Positions 42,296 through 50,860 of a stretch of DNA of 56,169 nucleotides are shown one piece after another. A program made the translations under genes and the position numbers. Numbering within the stretch: the first letter of the stretch is position 1; every line of letters begins with the position of its first letter. The stretch is from positions 1 to 56,169 of the forward strand of contig JANQMH010000093.1 of the NCBI GenBank assembly GCA_028280195.1. Direction: 5' to 3'. The stretch comes from Exilibacterium sp. (GTDB taxonomy: Bacteria; Pseudomonadota; Gammaproteobacteria; Pseudomonadales; Cellvibrionaceae). The notes under the pieces are model-generated. The model searched no databases and was not told the DNA's origin. It worked only from the letters and a program-made list of their open reading frames with translations.

Positions 42296-43282
42296 ATGCT
42301 GAGCAGCCGGGTCCCGTTAGAACGATATAATCGCTTTAGTTCATCTCGCGTCGACGAGGTCAGGGAAGTGGTTACCCATTCTTATTGCCCCCACGACCTC
42401 GAACCGGCCACGCTGGACAAACCGTTAAAGGCCCGTTACAACAGTTTTGATCTCGGCGGTCTGTCGTTGAATTTTTTATCCTATGGCACCGATGTAGAAA
42501 TTACCCCCGGTAAATTTCAAACCTTCTATATGCTGGAATTTCCCATTGCCGGCTCGGTCAGGCTGGAATACGGTGATTCAGTCTATGAAACCCTGCCGGG
42601 CACGGGAACACTGCTGTCTCCCTGCGAGCCGGTGCGCTCGCAGTGGTCGGCTGATTGCGGGCAGGTCATGGTGAAGATTGAGCGGCGGGCCCTGGAGCAG
42701 TATCTGCGCCGGCAGGCTAATGTCAGCCTGACCAGGCCGCTGGAGTTCGAGCCTTTCATTGATCTGGCCGGTAATCGGGGCGGGCTGATAAAGGACTTTA
42801 TCGTGATGTTGCTGGGCCAGGCGGAAAAGTGTCCCGATCTGATTGCGCAGAAGCCGGTGTCGGCGGCCTTGGAAAGGGCGCTGATGGCGCTGATGCTAAA
42901 CAATCTCGATCACAATTACTGCCGCCAGCTCGGTGGGGGTGAGAGGCCGGTATTACCGAAAGTTGTCAGCCGCGCGCAGAAGTTCATTGACGCTCACTAC
43001 GCCGAGCCGCTGACTCTCGATGGGATTGTCGCGGCGGCCGGTTGCAGCGAGCGCGCGCTTTACGCCGCGTTCCGGCAGTTTCTGCAGATTACGCCGCTGA
43101 ACTATCTGAAGACTGTGCGCTTCCAGCATGCCCGCCGCTGCCTGCAGGCGGCAGCGGCCGGTGACAGGGTCGCCGACATTGCCTACCGCAGCGGTTTTAC
43201 CCATATGGGACGCTTTGCCGCCGAATACACCCACCGCTATGGTGAAAAGCCTTCCGATACGCTGCGTTTTGCCACGCGTTAA
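42296..43282 (+). CDS. AraC-family transcriptional regulator
   Basis: This 328-residue regulator has an N-terminal cupin-like domain of the AraC_binding_2 kind over residues about 30-200 (YMLEFPIAGSVRLEYG) and a C-terminal double HTH over residues about 222-325 (LDGIVAAAGCSERALYAAF, then VADIAYRSGFTHMGRFAAEY). It probably controls the kinase and receptor genes just upstream. The gene begins 127 bp after the receptor stop, and no Shine-Dalgarno sequence is evident before ATG 42296, so the true start could be slightly further in. Confidence 0.88.
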   Translation: MLSSRVPLERYNRFSSSRVDEVREVVTHSYCPHDLEPATLDKPLKARYNSFDLGGLSLNFLSYGTDVEITPGKFQTFYMLEFPIAGSVRLEYGDSVYETLPGTGTLLSPCEPVRSQWSADCGQVMVKIERRALEQYLRRQANVSLTRPLEFEPFIDLAGNRGGLIKDFIVMLLGQAEKCPDLIAQKPVSAALERALMALMLNNLDHNYCRQLGGGERPVLPKVVSRAQKFIDAHYAEPLTLDGIVAAAGCSERALYAAFRQFLQITPLNYLKTVRFQHARRCLQAAAAGDRVADIAYRSGFTHMGRFAAEYTHRYGEKPSDTLRFATR

Positions 43283-43471
43283 ACCCCGGAATATCTATTG
43301 CTGCGCGCCTTTGTGATAACTATTCGTGGTAAACAACTGATTGGCTTATCCGCTTAGCGCCGAAACTGTCCCGATTTTGTGGCTTTGTCGGCGCCGGGTT
43401 GCGGTCGACCTTGTTCGCCGCTGCCGGCCGGTGCCATGATTGTGTATCAACCCTGGCGGGCCTGTAGCGGT

Positions 43472-43495
43472 GGAGAGAGCGATGGAGAGAACGAT
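43472..43495 (+). repeat. 12-bp duplication of ribosome site and start codon
   Basis: GGAGAGAGCGAT (43472-43483) and GGAGAGAACGAT (43484-43495) are adjacent. Each copy places GGAGAGA a few bases before an ATG (43482 and 43494), so a translation-start unit has been duplicated in frame. Confidence 0.7.
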
Positions 43496-44594
43496 GGCAG
43501 CGGCGGCAGGCGGCAGACTTTTGGGCCAGTTCCTGCTGCACGGGCTGTGGCTGGTTTTTCTATCGCTTTGCGGTATTTTTCTGCTGGGCGCGGAGTTTTA
43601 TCAGAACTGGTTTGGTTTTATTGCCATCAGCTGCATTCCCGCGTTGGTGATTATCAATGCGGTCTGGGAATTCCGATATCCAGACCGGCTTGCCGGTGTG
43701 CGCACCCAGCCCTGGCGCGGTTTGGGCTTTACGCTGTTGGCTGTGCTGCCGGGCCTGCTGCTTGCTTATCTCAGTTTCAATCTGGTAGGCGCCGCCATAG
43801 CGCCGCCGGCGCCGTTTTTGATGATGTTCATCATACTCTCTGTGGTTGTGGTGATGTGGCAGCTGCTGGTGTTCGAAGGCTGGCCGTTTGTGAGGCTGGG
43901 CAGATATCTGCAGGGCTGGGCGATGCTGGCGACTGCCTATCTGCTGGCCTACTGCCTGTATGCGGTGTTTTTTGACTTTTCGCTGTTAACGGGCCTGCCC
44001 GCATCCTGGTATGCGCTTGCGCCCCGGGGCCTGTTTGAACCCTGGTCGGCGATTGTCTATGCCATTACTACGCTGGCTGTCCTGTTTGCCCTGCAGCTGC
44101 TCGAGTTCAGACCTTTTTCGCTGTTGAAGGCGAGGCCTTGGTGGCCGGCTCGCCAACCCGTTTACGGGCTGCTTGTGGGCGGCTTTACGCTGCTGTTGTC
44201 GCTGTTGATTTTTTGGCTGGCCACTGGCTATTTTGCCCTCGATCCGGTGGTATTTATGGTCGGCGGCCCGGTATCTTTTTTATTTGGCCTGTTTCTGCTG
44301 CAGGATACTACCGCTAACCGGGTGCTGGTTGCCATGGCCCAGCCCGCGCGCGGGCTGTTGCTGATTGTCATCAGTATGCTGTTGGGGGTGCTGCTGTGCC
44401 GGGTTTACGGATGGTTTATGCTTTCGATCGCCGGGCAGATTGCCAGTGGTCCGCCGGGCTATAGTGCGGAACTCTGGTTGGCCAATGCCATGCTGTCGAT
44501 GACTTTTCCGTTGATATTGATTTATTGTCATTTTTTTTCTTTTTGGCCGCTTGCGGGGTTATATTCGGTTAGAGGGGCGGGGAACCTGTCTTGA
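43482..44594 (+). CDS. Polytopic membrane protein of unknown function
   Basis: I do not recognise the family. The protein has 370 residues and about ten predicted transmembrane segments, for example LWLVFLSLCGIFLLG, FGFIAISCIPALVIINAV, FLMMFIILSVVVVMW and GLLLIVISMLLGVLLC. Loops are short and no cofactor or transporter motif stands out. Two in-frame start codons, 43482 and 43494, sit on tandem copies of the same ribosome site; the earlier is listed. The stop lies about 40 bp before the hairpin-rich repeat block. It might be a DUF-type membrane enzyme or transporter subunit, but neither neighbour suggests a role. Confidence 0.75.
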   Translation: MERTMAAAAGGRLLGQFLLHGLWLVFLSLCGIFLLGAEFYQNWFGFIAISCIPALVIINAVWEFRYPDRLAGVRTQPWRGLGFTLLAVLPGLLLAYLSFNLVGAAIAPPAPFLMMFIILSVVVVMWQLLVFEGWPFVRLGRYLQGWAMLATAYLLAYCLYAVFFDFSLLTGLPASWYALAPRGLFEPWSAIVYAITTLAVLFALQLLEFRPFSLLKARPWWPARQPVYGLLVGGFTLLLSLLIFWLATGYFALDPVVFMVGGPVSFLFGLFLLQDTTANRVLVAMAQPARGLLLIVISMLLGVLLCRVYGWFMLSIAGQIASGPPGYSAELWLANAMLSMTFPLILIYCHFFSFWPLAGLYSVRGAGNLS

Positions 44595-44635
44595 GTGGTG
44601 CCAACTGACCCGGTACTTGGCCGCCAGAGGTTGGG

Positions 44636-44784
44636 GGTTCGAGACACGCCGTAAATACCCGCAAGCGGGCCCGGCCCGAAATCACAGATTTCGGTCGTTG
44701 CGCGGGGCGAAGCGATGCTTCGCTGTTTCCCGCTCCACCCCTGGGGACTTCTCGCCAGCATCCCTGCTGTCGAGAGTTTCTGAA
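44636..44784 (+). repeat. Dispersed palindromic repeat, copy 2 (expanded)
   Basis: This starts with GGTTCGAGAC and CGCCGTAAA as in copy 1 and ends with the same CTCGCCAGCATCCCTGCTG segment, but its terminal GTCTCGAACC has decayed to a GTTTCTGA form. About 75 bp between the two parts are extra and fold into three short perfect hairpins. Confidence 0.7.
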
Positions 44785-44818
44785 AGCCTTACAGAGAGGC
44801 GAACCTACCTTCAGAATG

Positions 44819-44945
44819 CTTAACCAATGTCGATAGAACCACAGTGGTAGGTGTTAACCCGGCTTGGGATTTAGGTTCGAGACTCTCGACAGCAGGGATG
44901 CTGGCGAGAAGTCTACACGGACGTATTTACGACGTGTCTCGAACC
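44819..44945 (-). repeat. Dispersed palindromic repeat, copy 3
   Basis: On the minus strand a 72-bp unit (44874-44945) has GGTTCGAGAC/GTCTCGAACC ends exactly like positions 1-72. The adjoining segment to 44819 keeps the CCGGGTTA, CCTACCAC, GTTCTA and GTTAAG order of copy 1. Confidence 0.8.
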
Positions 44946-44966
44946 TAAATCCCAAGCCGGGTTAAC
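44853..44966. repeat. Perfect 31-bp inverted repeat
   Basis: The arm 44853-44883, starting GTTAACCCGGCTTGGGATTT, is the exact reverse complement of 44936-44966. The 52-bp spacer contains its own near-perfect hairpin. The arms include the GGTTCGAGAC ends of the repeat unit and extend 21 bp beyond them. Confidence 0.85.
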
Positions 44967-45020
44967 GCCGGGTAAATTGGCACGATTTGCTTAAGTAAGT
45001 GCCATTCGCAACTGTCGCTG

Positions 45021-46052
45021 TTACGCCGAGAACCCCTCCAGTACTATCTTGCCGATGGTATTTCCTGCTTCCAACATCCCGTGGGCCCGGCGCAGATTTT
45101 CCGCGTTGATAATACCCAGATGTTGGCCCATTGTCGTTTTGATCAAGCCGTCATCCACCAGCTGCGCAACTTTTGACAGCAAATCTCCCTGCCTGCCCAG
45201 GTCTGTGGTTTGATACATCGAGCGGGTAAACATAAATTCCCAGTGCAATGACAGGCTTTTGAGCTTTAATTTGCTGATATCGAGCGCGGCCGGGTCATCA
45301 ATCATCGCTATGGTACCGAAGGGTGCAAGTACCTCAGTCAGCGCATCGAAGTGTTGATCGGTGCCGTTGAGGCTGGCGACATGGCTGACCTGGCCGATAC
45401 CGATCGCTTTGAGCTGCGAGGGCAGGTCTTTGCTGTGATCGATGGTGTGATGGGCGCCAATCGATGTCACCCAGTCCCGGCTCTGTGGCCGGGATGCGGT
45501 GGCGATAATGGTGGCGTTGCTGAGCCGTCGCGCCAGCTGAATCAGTATGGAGCCCACGCCGCCGGCGGCACCGGTTACCAGCAGCCGGGCGGGCGGGCCG
45601 TTTTTGCCGGCTGTACTGCGCCGGTTTAACTGCAGGTGATCGAAAAGCATCTCCCAGGCGGTGATGGTGGTAAGCGGCAGGGCGGCGGCCTCGGCGCTGG
45701 ACAGGCTTTTGGGCTTGTGGCCGGCCAGCCGCGCATCGGCCAGCTGATATTCGGCGTTGCTGCCCGGGCGGGTGAGGTCGCCGGCGTAGTAGACCTTGTC
45801 TCCCGGGGTAAAGTCGGTAACGTTTTCGCCGGCGGCGACAACCTCGCCGGCAGCGTCCCAGCCGAGGACGCGGTAGTCCCCGGTTTGCGGCGGCATATTC
45901 TGCCTGACCTTGTAGTCGACAGGATTGACGGCGATGGCTTCCACCCGCACCAGGATATCGTGCCCCTGCGCCGACGGTTGCGGCAGGGTGATATCGAGCA
46001 GTGCATGCGGATCTGTAACGGGTAGTGACTGTCTGTAGGCTACGGCTTTCAC
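45021..46052 (-). CDS. Zinc-type alcohol dehydrogenase-like/quinone oxidoreductase (MDR)
   Basis: This 343-residue medium-chain dehydrogenase/reductase has a GroES-like N-terminal domain (VEAIAVNPVDYKVRQNMPP, GWDAAGEVVAAG) and a Rossmann domain with TGAAGGVGSILIQLAR as the NADPH loop. The structural-zinc cysteines are absent, as in the quinone oxidoreductase-like group. It would reduce a quinone, enone or aldehyde with NADPH. It is divergent from a LysR gene 100 bp away; such pairs usually mean the regulator controls the reductase in response to electrophiles. Expression may end in the repeat block downstream. Confidence 0.87.
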   Translation of the reverse strand: MKAVAYRQSLPVTDPHALLDITLPQPSAQGHDILVRVEAIAVNPVDYKVRQNMPPQTGDYRVLGWDAAGEVVAAGENVTDFTPGDKVYYAGDLTRPGSNAEYQLADARLAGHKPKSLSSAEAAALPLTTITAWEMLFDHLQLNRRSTAGKNGPPARLLVTGAAGGVGSILIQLARRLSNATIIATASRPQSRDWVTSIGAHHTIDHSKDLPSQLKAIGIGQVSHVASLNGTDQHFDALTEVLAPFGTIAMIDDPAALDISKLKLKSLSLHWEFMFTRSMYQTTDLGRQGDLLSKVAQLVDDGLIKTTMGQHLGIINAENLRRAHGMLEAGNTIGKIVLEGFSA

Positions 46053-46152
46053 GATAGTTTCCTGCGTGTGTCGATGGCGGCACTGTAGCGCTTTATATTT
46101 TATTAATAAATATTATAATTACAGAATTATATTCAAATTATATTTGATAATC

Positions 46153-47064
46153 ATGTTGGTTTCGGATTTGCAGCTGATCGCCAAAACCGCTGAGCTGGGC
46201 AGCATTACCCGGGCCGCCACGGCGCAGGGAATGCGGGTGGCGGCGGCCAGCGCGGCAATCAAGCGAGTGGAAAAAGCCCTGGGCATCGAGCTGTTTGTCA
46301 GGTCGACCCGCCGCTTGCGGCTGTCGCGTGCCGGTGAGCGCTACCTGCCGAAATGCAGGCAGGCTCTGGCTGTTCTGGAACAGGCGCGCGTCGATGCCGG
46401 CGGTGGCGACGAGCGCATTCAGGGCGAGCTGCGTTTGACTGTCTCCTCGGATTTCGGCCGCAATCTGCTGGCGCCCTGGCTCGACGAGTTAATGGAGGAC
46501 CACCCGCAACTCAGCCTGAAGTTGACGCTGAGCGATGCCCTGCTGGATTTTCACCGCGACCCGATTGACGTGGCACTGCGCTACGGTTCACCGCAGGAGG
46601 CCAGCCTCTACGGATTTAAAATATGCGATGTGCCGCGATACTTATATGCCGCGCCTGATTATCTGGCGCAGCACGGCGTGCCGGCAGACCCCTCTGATCT
46701 GGTTTCCCACAGCGGTCTGTTCTATCAGGTGCGCGATACGACTGACGATGTCTGGACCCTGCAGCGGTGGGGTAAACGCTACAAAGTCAGGCTTTGCGGC
46801 AAGCGGGTGTCGAACGATGCGGATATGGTGCGCCGCTGGTGTGTGGCCGGCAAGGGGGTCGCCGCCAAATCGGCCCTGGATATGGCGGCGGATTTGGCCG
46901 CCGGCAGGGTCGATATCGTGATGCCGCAGTATCGGCCGCTGGCCTCGGAACTGTGGCTGATCTGCCCGTCCAGGCGCTCCATTACGCCGGCGATACGCCT
47001 GCTGCGCGACCATCTGCGCGAACGCTGCCGGCAGCTGCTGGACCAGGCCGCAGGCGGCAGATAA
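46153..47064 (+). CDS. LysR-family regulator, divergent to the MDR gene
   Basis: This 303-residue LysR protein has an HTH over residues about 1-60 (LIAKTAELGSITRAATAQG, VEKALGIELFVRSTRRL) and an effector domain over about 87-300. It is of the CrgA/DsdC-like group that pairs with oxidoreductases. ATG 46153 is selected; the longer frame runs back through an AT-rich promoter region and has no domain similarity. The 100-bp divergent region contains ATAATTAC and ATTATATT steps that could be LysR T-N11-A sites. It is convergent with the beta-lactamase-like gene. Confidence 0.88.
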   Translation: MLVSDLQLIAKTAELGSITRAATAQGMRVAAASAAIKRVEKALGIELFVRSTRRLRLSRAGERYLPKCRQALAVLEQARVDAGGGDERIQGELRLTVSSDFGRNLLAPWLDELMEDHPQLSLKLTLSDALLDFHRDPIDVALRYGSPQEASLYGFKICDVPRYLYAAPDYLAQHGVPADPSDLVSHSGLFYQVRDTTDDVWTLQRWGKRYKVRLCGKRVSNDADMVRRWCVAGKGVAAKSALDMAADLAAGRVDIVMPQYRPLASELWLICPSRRSITPAIRLLRDHLRERCRQLLDQAAGGR

Positions 47065-47137
47065 ACCGGGATATCACGGCTGCCTGCGCCGAGATTTTCC
47101 GCCATCGCCTCAACTGCCAACAGGCCCTGGCCGGCGG

Positions 47138-48613
47138 CTATTGCGGCGCTGCCAGCGCATCAACTGCGCTGACAACATCACCGATAAAGCGATTGTAGTC
47201 CCAGGAGGTATCCGGCGGCCTGACCTGCCCGAGGCGGACTACCACAAGTCTGCGCGAGGGGATGACCGCCAGGCTCTGGCCGCTGTCGCCGAGGGCAAAA
47301 ATGGCGTCGGCAGGCGCATTCGGATAAGGCGGAAGATCGGCTCGCTTGTCGGCCAGATCAGCGGCCGACAGGGTTTCGATACCGGCATTCACATGCCAGT
47401 GGGCGCCAAAGCCCAAATGGTCGGCAACCGGCGCCGGTGTGCCGGTAAACGACACCCAGCCTTTCGGCAGCAGGCGGCGATTCTGCCAGTTGCCGTCATT
47501 GAGATACAGCAGGCCGAACCGCGCCCAGTCGCGTGCCGAAAGGTAATTGAACGAGGTCGTCATGGGCGTACCAAAAGCGTTGAACTCGATAATGGAATGC
47601 TGCATGGCGAGCGGCTCAAACAATTCGCTGTGAATGAAGTTGCGCACGCTGTGCATATCGCCGCCGGCAAGCTGGCGCACCAGGTGGAGCAGCACGAAGG
47701 TATTGGCATTCGAATACCACCACGCCGTTCCGGGAGGTTCCCGCAGGGGGCTGTTTAGCGCATAGGCCTCGGCGTCAATCGAACCGAACAGCGCGGACAT
47801 GGCGCGGCTGCCCATGTCCCGCCGCCCCTGTTTTTCGGCATCCAGTCCGGATGTCATATGTAACAGATGGCGCACGGTAATCCGGGCGCGGCCGTCGTTT
47901 TCACCGCGCCACTGCGGCAGCTTCAGCGGTGTGTCCAGTGTGAGTTGTCCGCGTTCAATCAAAATGCCTATCAGGGCATTGGTCAGTGCCTTGCCCATGG
48001 AATAGCTGGCGATGGGTGTGGCCTGGTCGAAGCCCGGTGCGTACTGCTCGGCCAGTATGGTGTTTTCGCGGACCACGAGAATCGCCCGGGTTCGCTGCGG
48101 TTTGTCGGGGTCGGGGTCTGCGAAGGCGGCGGCAACGGTATTGCGCAGGCGCGCCAGGGCGGCGGGATTGATCGAGGCCGTGTCTTCATGTAGAAACGCG
48201 CCGTTGTCGCGGCCGGAAAACGCCAGGCTCGACCCGGTTCGGGTTGCCGCCTCACTGTCCGGCTGCAGTGCGCAGCCGAGATTGCCGCGAAATACGGCGC
48301 GCCGGCGGATATCCCCTTTTTCGGCGAATGCGGCTTGCTGTCCGCCGGCTTCCATGCCTGCCGCAACCGTATGCACCTCGGGATGCAGATTGGCAGAGGA
48401 CAGCTCCTGTGCCATGACCTGGCCGGGGTCGCGCCCCGCGACAAAGACCTCGGAGCAGAGAATCTTTGCCTGCAGCCCGGTGACGTTGGCGGCAAAATCC
48501 CGATCGGTGCCGGCGGTCAGGGCACAGCCGCCCAGTGCGGCCGCTGCACAGCCTAGCAGTACCCCGTATAGTCGTCGCGCGCGCGCCGGCGCTAACTGCT
48601 TGTCTGCAGGCAT
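47138..48613 (-). CDS. Class C beta-lactamase-like serine hydrolase (lipoprotein)
   Basis: This 491-residue protein has a lipobox LGGC (Cys30), so it is probably outer- or inner-membrane anchored. The serine hydrolase fold shows the SxxK pair Ser205-Lys208 (SYSMGKAL) and YSN at 300-302, the two hallmark motifs of AmpC/EstB-like enzymes. It could be an esterase, a D-amino acid peptidase or a lactam hydrolase. About 150 residues before the catalytic domain are unlike the standard family and may be an extra domain. It is last in a four-gene minus-strand operon and starts immediately next to the S9 peptidase stop, indicating tight coupling. Confidence 0.85.
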   Translation of the reverse strand: MPADKQLAPARARRLYGVLLGCAAAALGGCALTAGTDRDFAANVTGLQAKILCSEVFVAGRDPGQVMAQELSSANLHPEVHTVAAGMEAGGQQAAFAEKGDIRRRAVFRGNLGCALQPDSEAATRTGSSLAFSGRDNGAFLHEDTASINPAALARLRNTVAAAFADPDPDKPQRTRAILVVRENTILAEQYAPGFDQATPIASYSMGKALTNALIGILIERGQLTLDTPLKLPQWRGENDGRARITVRHLLHMTSGLDAEKQGRRDMGSRAMSALFGSIDAEAYALNSPLREPPGTAWWYSNANTFVLLHLVRQLAGGDMHSVRNFIHSELFEPLAMQHSIIEFNAFGTPMTTSFNYLSARDWARFGLLYLNDGNWQNRRLLPKGWVSFTGTPAPVADHLGFGAHWHVNAGIETLSAADLADKRADLPPYPNAPADAIFALGDSGQSLAVIPSRRLVVVRLGQVRPPDTSWDYNRFIGDVVSAVDALAAPQ

Positions 48614-50860
48614 CTAGTGTTTTCCTCCGCTGGCCAGGTGATCGGCAAAGTAGGTGAGGGCGGACTGCAGCCAGTAGCTGTCGCGACGGCTGTCGCCGGC
48701 CCGCTTGAAGTGGTGATTGCGGCCCGGCATGGCGACCATATGCACCGGGCGTTTTGCGGCGATAAAGGCGTCCATCAAGCCCAGTGCGTGGGCAAAGGGC
48801 GTATTGACATCGGCAGTGCCGGAGACGATCAGCAGGCGGCCCTGCAGTTTGCCGGCCAGGGGCTCGAGGCGCACTGCCTCATAACCTTTGGGGTTGTCCG
48901 CCATAAGTCCCATATAAGCCTCCACGGGTGAAAAAATATGGCTGCGGGCGATATCTGCCGGCGCCGATGCCACGCCCACGTGATAGAGCTCCGGGGCGTC
49001 CAGCATTGCCCGAATGGCAAAATAGCCGCCGAAGGACGTGCCGAAGACACCGACCCTGTGCGGGTCGAGATAAGGTCTGGCGGCGATTAGCTGTTGCAGG
49101 GCCGCGGCGTGATCGGCGATCTCGACCTGGCCAAGCCGCCCGTAGGTGTAGTCCTGAAAGGCCTTGGAGCGCCCCGGCGTGCCGCGGCCATCCACGACTG
49201 CGACGGCGAAACCGGCACTCGCCAGGGCGCGCGGAATCCGGTCGCCGCGGAGAAATTCATGGCTGGTCCAGATCGCCTGCGGGCCGGCGTAAATATATTC
49301 AACCAGCGCATAGCTGGCGCGCGCCGAGAACTGCGGCGGCCGGTACAGCAGGCCGTGCAGATCGGTTTTGCCGTCGGCAGCTTTCACCACAAACGGCTCC
49401 GGCGCTGTCCACAAATCGCCATTGTCGAACTGTGTCTCGGAAAGCAATAAGGCTCTGTCCCGCCGTGTATCCCGCAGCCAGGTTTTCGCCGGCTGCGTCG
49501 CCGAGGAAACGGTTTCGACAAAGTAGCGACCCGACGGGTCGACACTGACCTGGCGCCTGCCGGGGGTATGGGTCAACACCTGCAGCTCGCCTCGACTCAG
49601 AGAGTAGCGGTGCAGATGGGTGTCATAGGGTCGCGCCGGGTCGGATTGCACCAGCAGGAAAACGGATTCCCCTTTGGCGTCGACGCCAACGATGCTGTCA
49701 ATGCGCTGCTTTGCATCGCTCAGCTTGCGGCAACCCCGCCCCTCCAGGCTGCATTGAAACAGCTGGCGCCAGCCGTCGCGCTCCGATAGCCACAGCACCT
49801 GCTTTTTATTCGGCAAATGTGCGATCGGTGCGCCGTTCGGTGACATCACGAAGGCATAGGGGTAGGCGATGGCGGTTTTGCTGCGCTCGCGAAAAAGCCG
49901 TTTGTCGCGCCGCTTGCCTATATCGTAGCGCCGGTACTCCAGTGTTCGTGCGTCGCGTGAAATCTTGAAATAGAAAACGGCGCTGCCGCTATCGTTAAAG
50001 CGGTCGATGCGCAGGTAGTGATCCTCGCTGCCCGTATCCAGGTCGATGCGCTGATCGCCGGCAGTGGCAAAAAGCGACAGGCCGGCCTGTGGAAAGGTAC
50101 CGCCTGCCGGTGGATAGTAAAACGGCTGCAGCGACAAATTCTGTGCGCCCCAGTCGACATTCGGCAGCTGCGGAACACCGGCAAAGTTCTCACCGGTAAC
50201 CGCCAGCCAGTTTCCGGCCGGCGAAAAACGTAACGACAGCGGGTTCCAGATATAATCCGCCGGCGTATTGTCTGTCAGCGCGCGATCGCCGGTCGAATCC
50301 GGGCTGCGCAACAGTATTTCTCCATCGCTGACCCGTGCAAAGGCCGAGTGATCGGCATTGGCCGTTTCGCTTATCACCATATCGGGGGTCTGCGGGTAGC
50401 GGCGCGAGACCGCTTGCGGCTGGCGGGCCTTGAATGCCGCCACCTCGGCTTTGCGCAGCCGGCGGGTGGCGCCGGTGGCGGTATTGAAAGCCTGAGCTGT
50501 TGCGCCGCTAAAGAAAACCAGCTCAGCAGCTGCCGGCAGCTGCCGGGCATCATAGAGGCTGCGCGTGGAATCGATGCAGCGGCGCTCGAAGCTGGCGGGC
50601 TCGATGCGCCAGATGCAGGGTTCGCGCTTGTTGTTCTCAGAGTAAATCAGGCTGCCGTCATCATTCCACTGGGAGCGCACCTTGCCGCCGCGAACGGACT
50701 GCTCGAGTGAGTACTGCTGTTCGAGTAACGCGCCTGCATCGTGTTGAATACCGTGAGCGGTGAGCGCCTGTGCTGCGACAGGTACCTGTGCTGCAAAAGG
50801 CAGCAGCGCAAGCGCTCTGCCGGCGGCACCCATGCAGCGGCCGAACCGCAGCCCGCTCAT
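48614..50860 (-). CDS. S9-family prolyl oligopeptidase/dipeptidyl peptidase IV-like
   Basis: This 748-residue protein has a signal-like N-terminus (ALALLPFAAQVPVAAQA), a seven- or eight-bladed propeller over about residues 60-490, and a catalytic alpha/beta hydrolase domain. In the latter the nucleophile is Ser609 (GVFGTSFGGYF), followed by SGTADVNTPF (Asp) and PGRNHHFKR (His). DPP IV/acylaminoacyl-peptidase relatives release dipeptides, often after proline, from the periplasmic peptide pool. Its start overlaps the end of the CocE-like gene by 4 bp (ATGA), and its stop abuts the beta-lactamase-like gene, so all three are coupled. Confidence 0.88.
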   Translation of the reverse strand: MSGLRFGRCMGAAGRALALLPFAAQVPVAAQALTAHGIQHDAGALLEQQYSLEQSVRGGKVRSQWNDDGSLIYSENNKREPCIWRIEPASFERRCIDSTRSLYDARQLPAAAELVFFSGATAQAFNTATGATRRLRKAEVAAFKARQPQAVSRRYPQTPDMVISETANADHSAFARVSDGEILLRSPDSTGDRALTDNTPADYIWNPLSLRFSPAGNWLAVTGENFAGVPQLPNVDWGAQNLSLQPFYYPPAGGTFPQAGLSLFATAGDQRIDLDTGSEDHYLRIDRFNDSGSAVFYFKISRDARTLEYRRYDIGKRRDKRLFRERSKTAIAYPYAFVMSPNGAPIAHLPNKKQVLWLSERDGWRQLFQCSLEGRGCRKLSDAKQRIDSIVGVDAKGESVFLLVQSDPARPYDTHLHRYSLSRGELQVLTHTPGRRQVSVDPSGRYFVETVSSATQPAKTWLRDTRRDRALLLSETQFDNGDLWTAPEPFVVKAADGKTDLHGLLYRPPQFSARASYALVEYIYAGPQAIWTSHEFLRGDRIPRALASAGFAVAVVDGRGTPGRSKAFQDYTYGRLGQVEIADHAAALQQLIAARPYLDPHRVGVFGTSFGGYFAIRAMLDAPELYHVGVASAPADIARSHIFSPVEAYMGLMADNPKGYEAVRLEPLAGKLQGRLLIVSGTADVNTPFAHALGLMDAFIAAKRPVHMVAMPGRNHHFKRAGDSRRDSYWLQSALTYFADHLASGGKH

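Larger units (their letters stand above)
44595..45020. other. 426-bp hairpin-rich intergenic block
   Basis: No gene is present. The block holds two copies of the palindromic repeat seen at the window start (plus-strand copy from 44636, minus-strand copy 44819-44945), three consecutive perfect hairpins in the plus copy (44658-44669, 44677-44693, 44707-44723) and a perfect 31-bp inverted repeat (44853-44966). Confidence 0.7.

Noticed and set aside
44853-44966. Integron attC-like site.
   Set aside because: The ends lack GTTRRRY/RYYYAAC core sites, and there is no integrase or cassette array.
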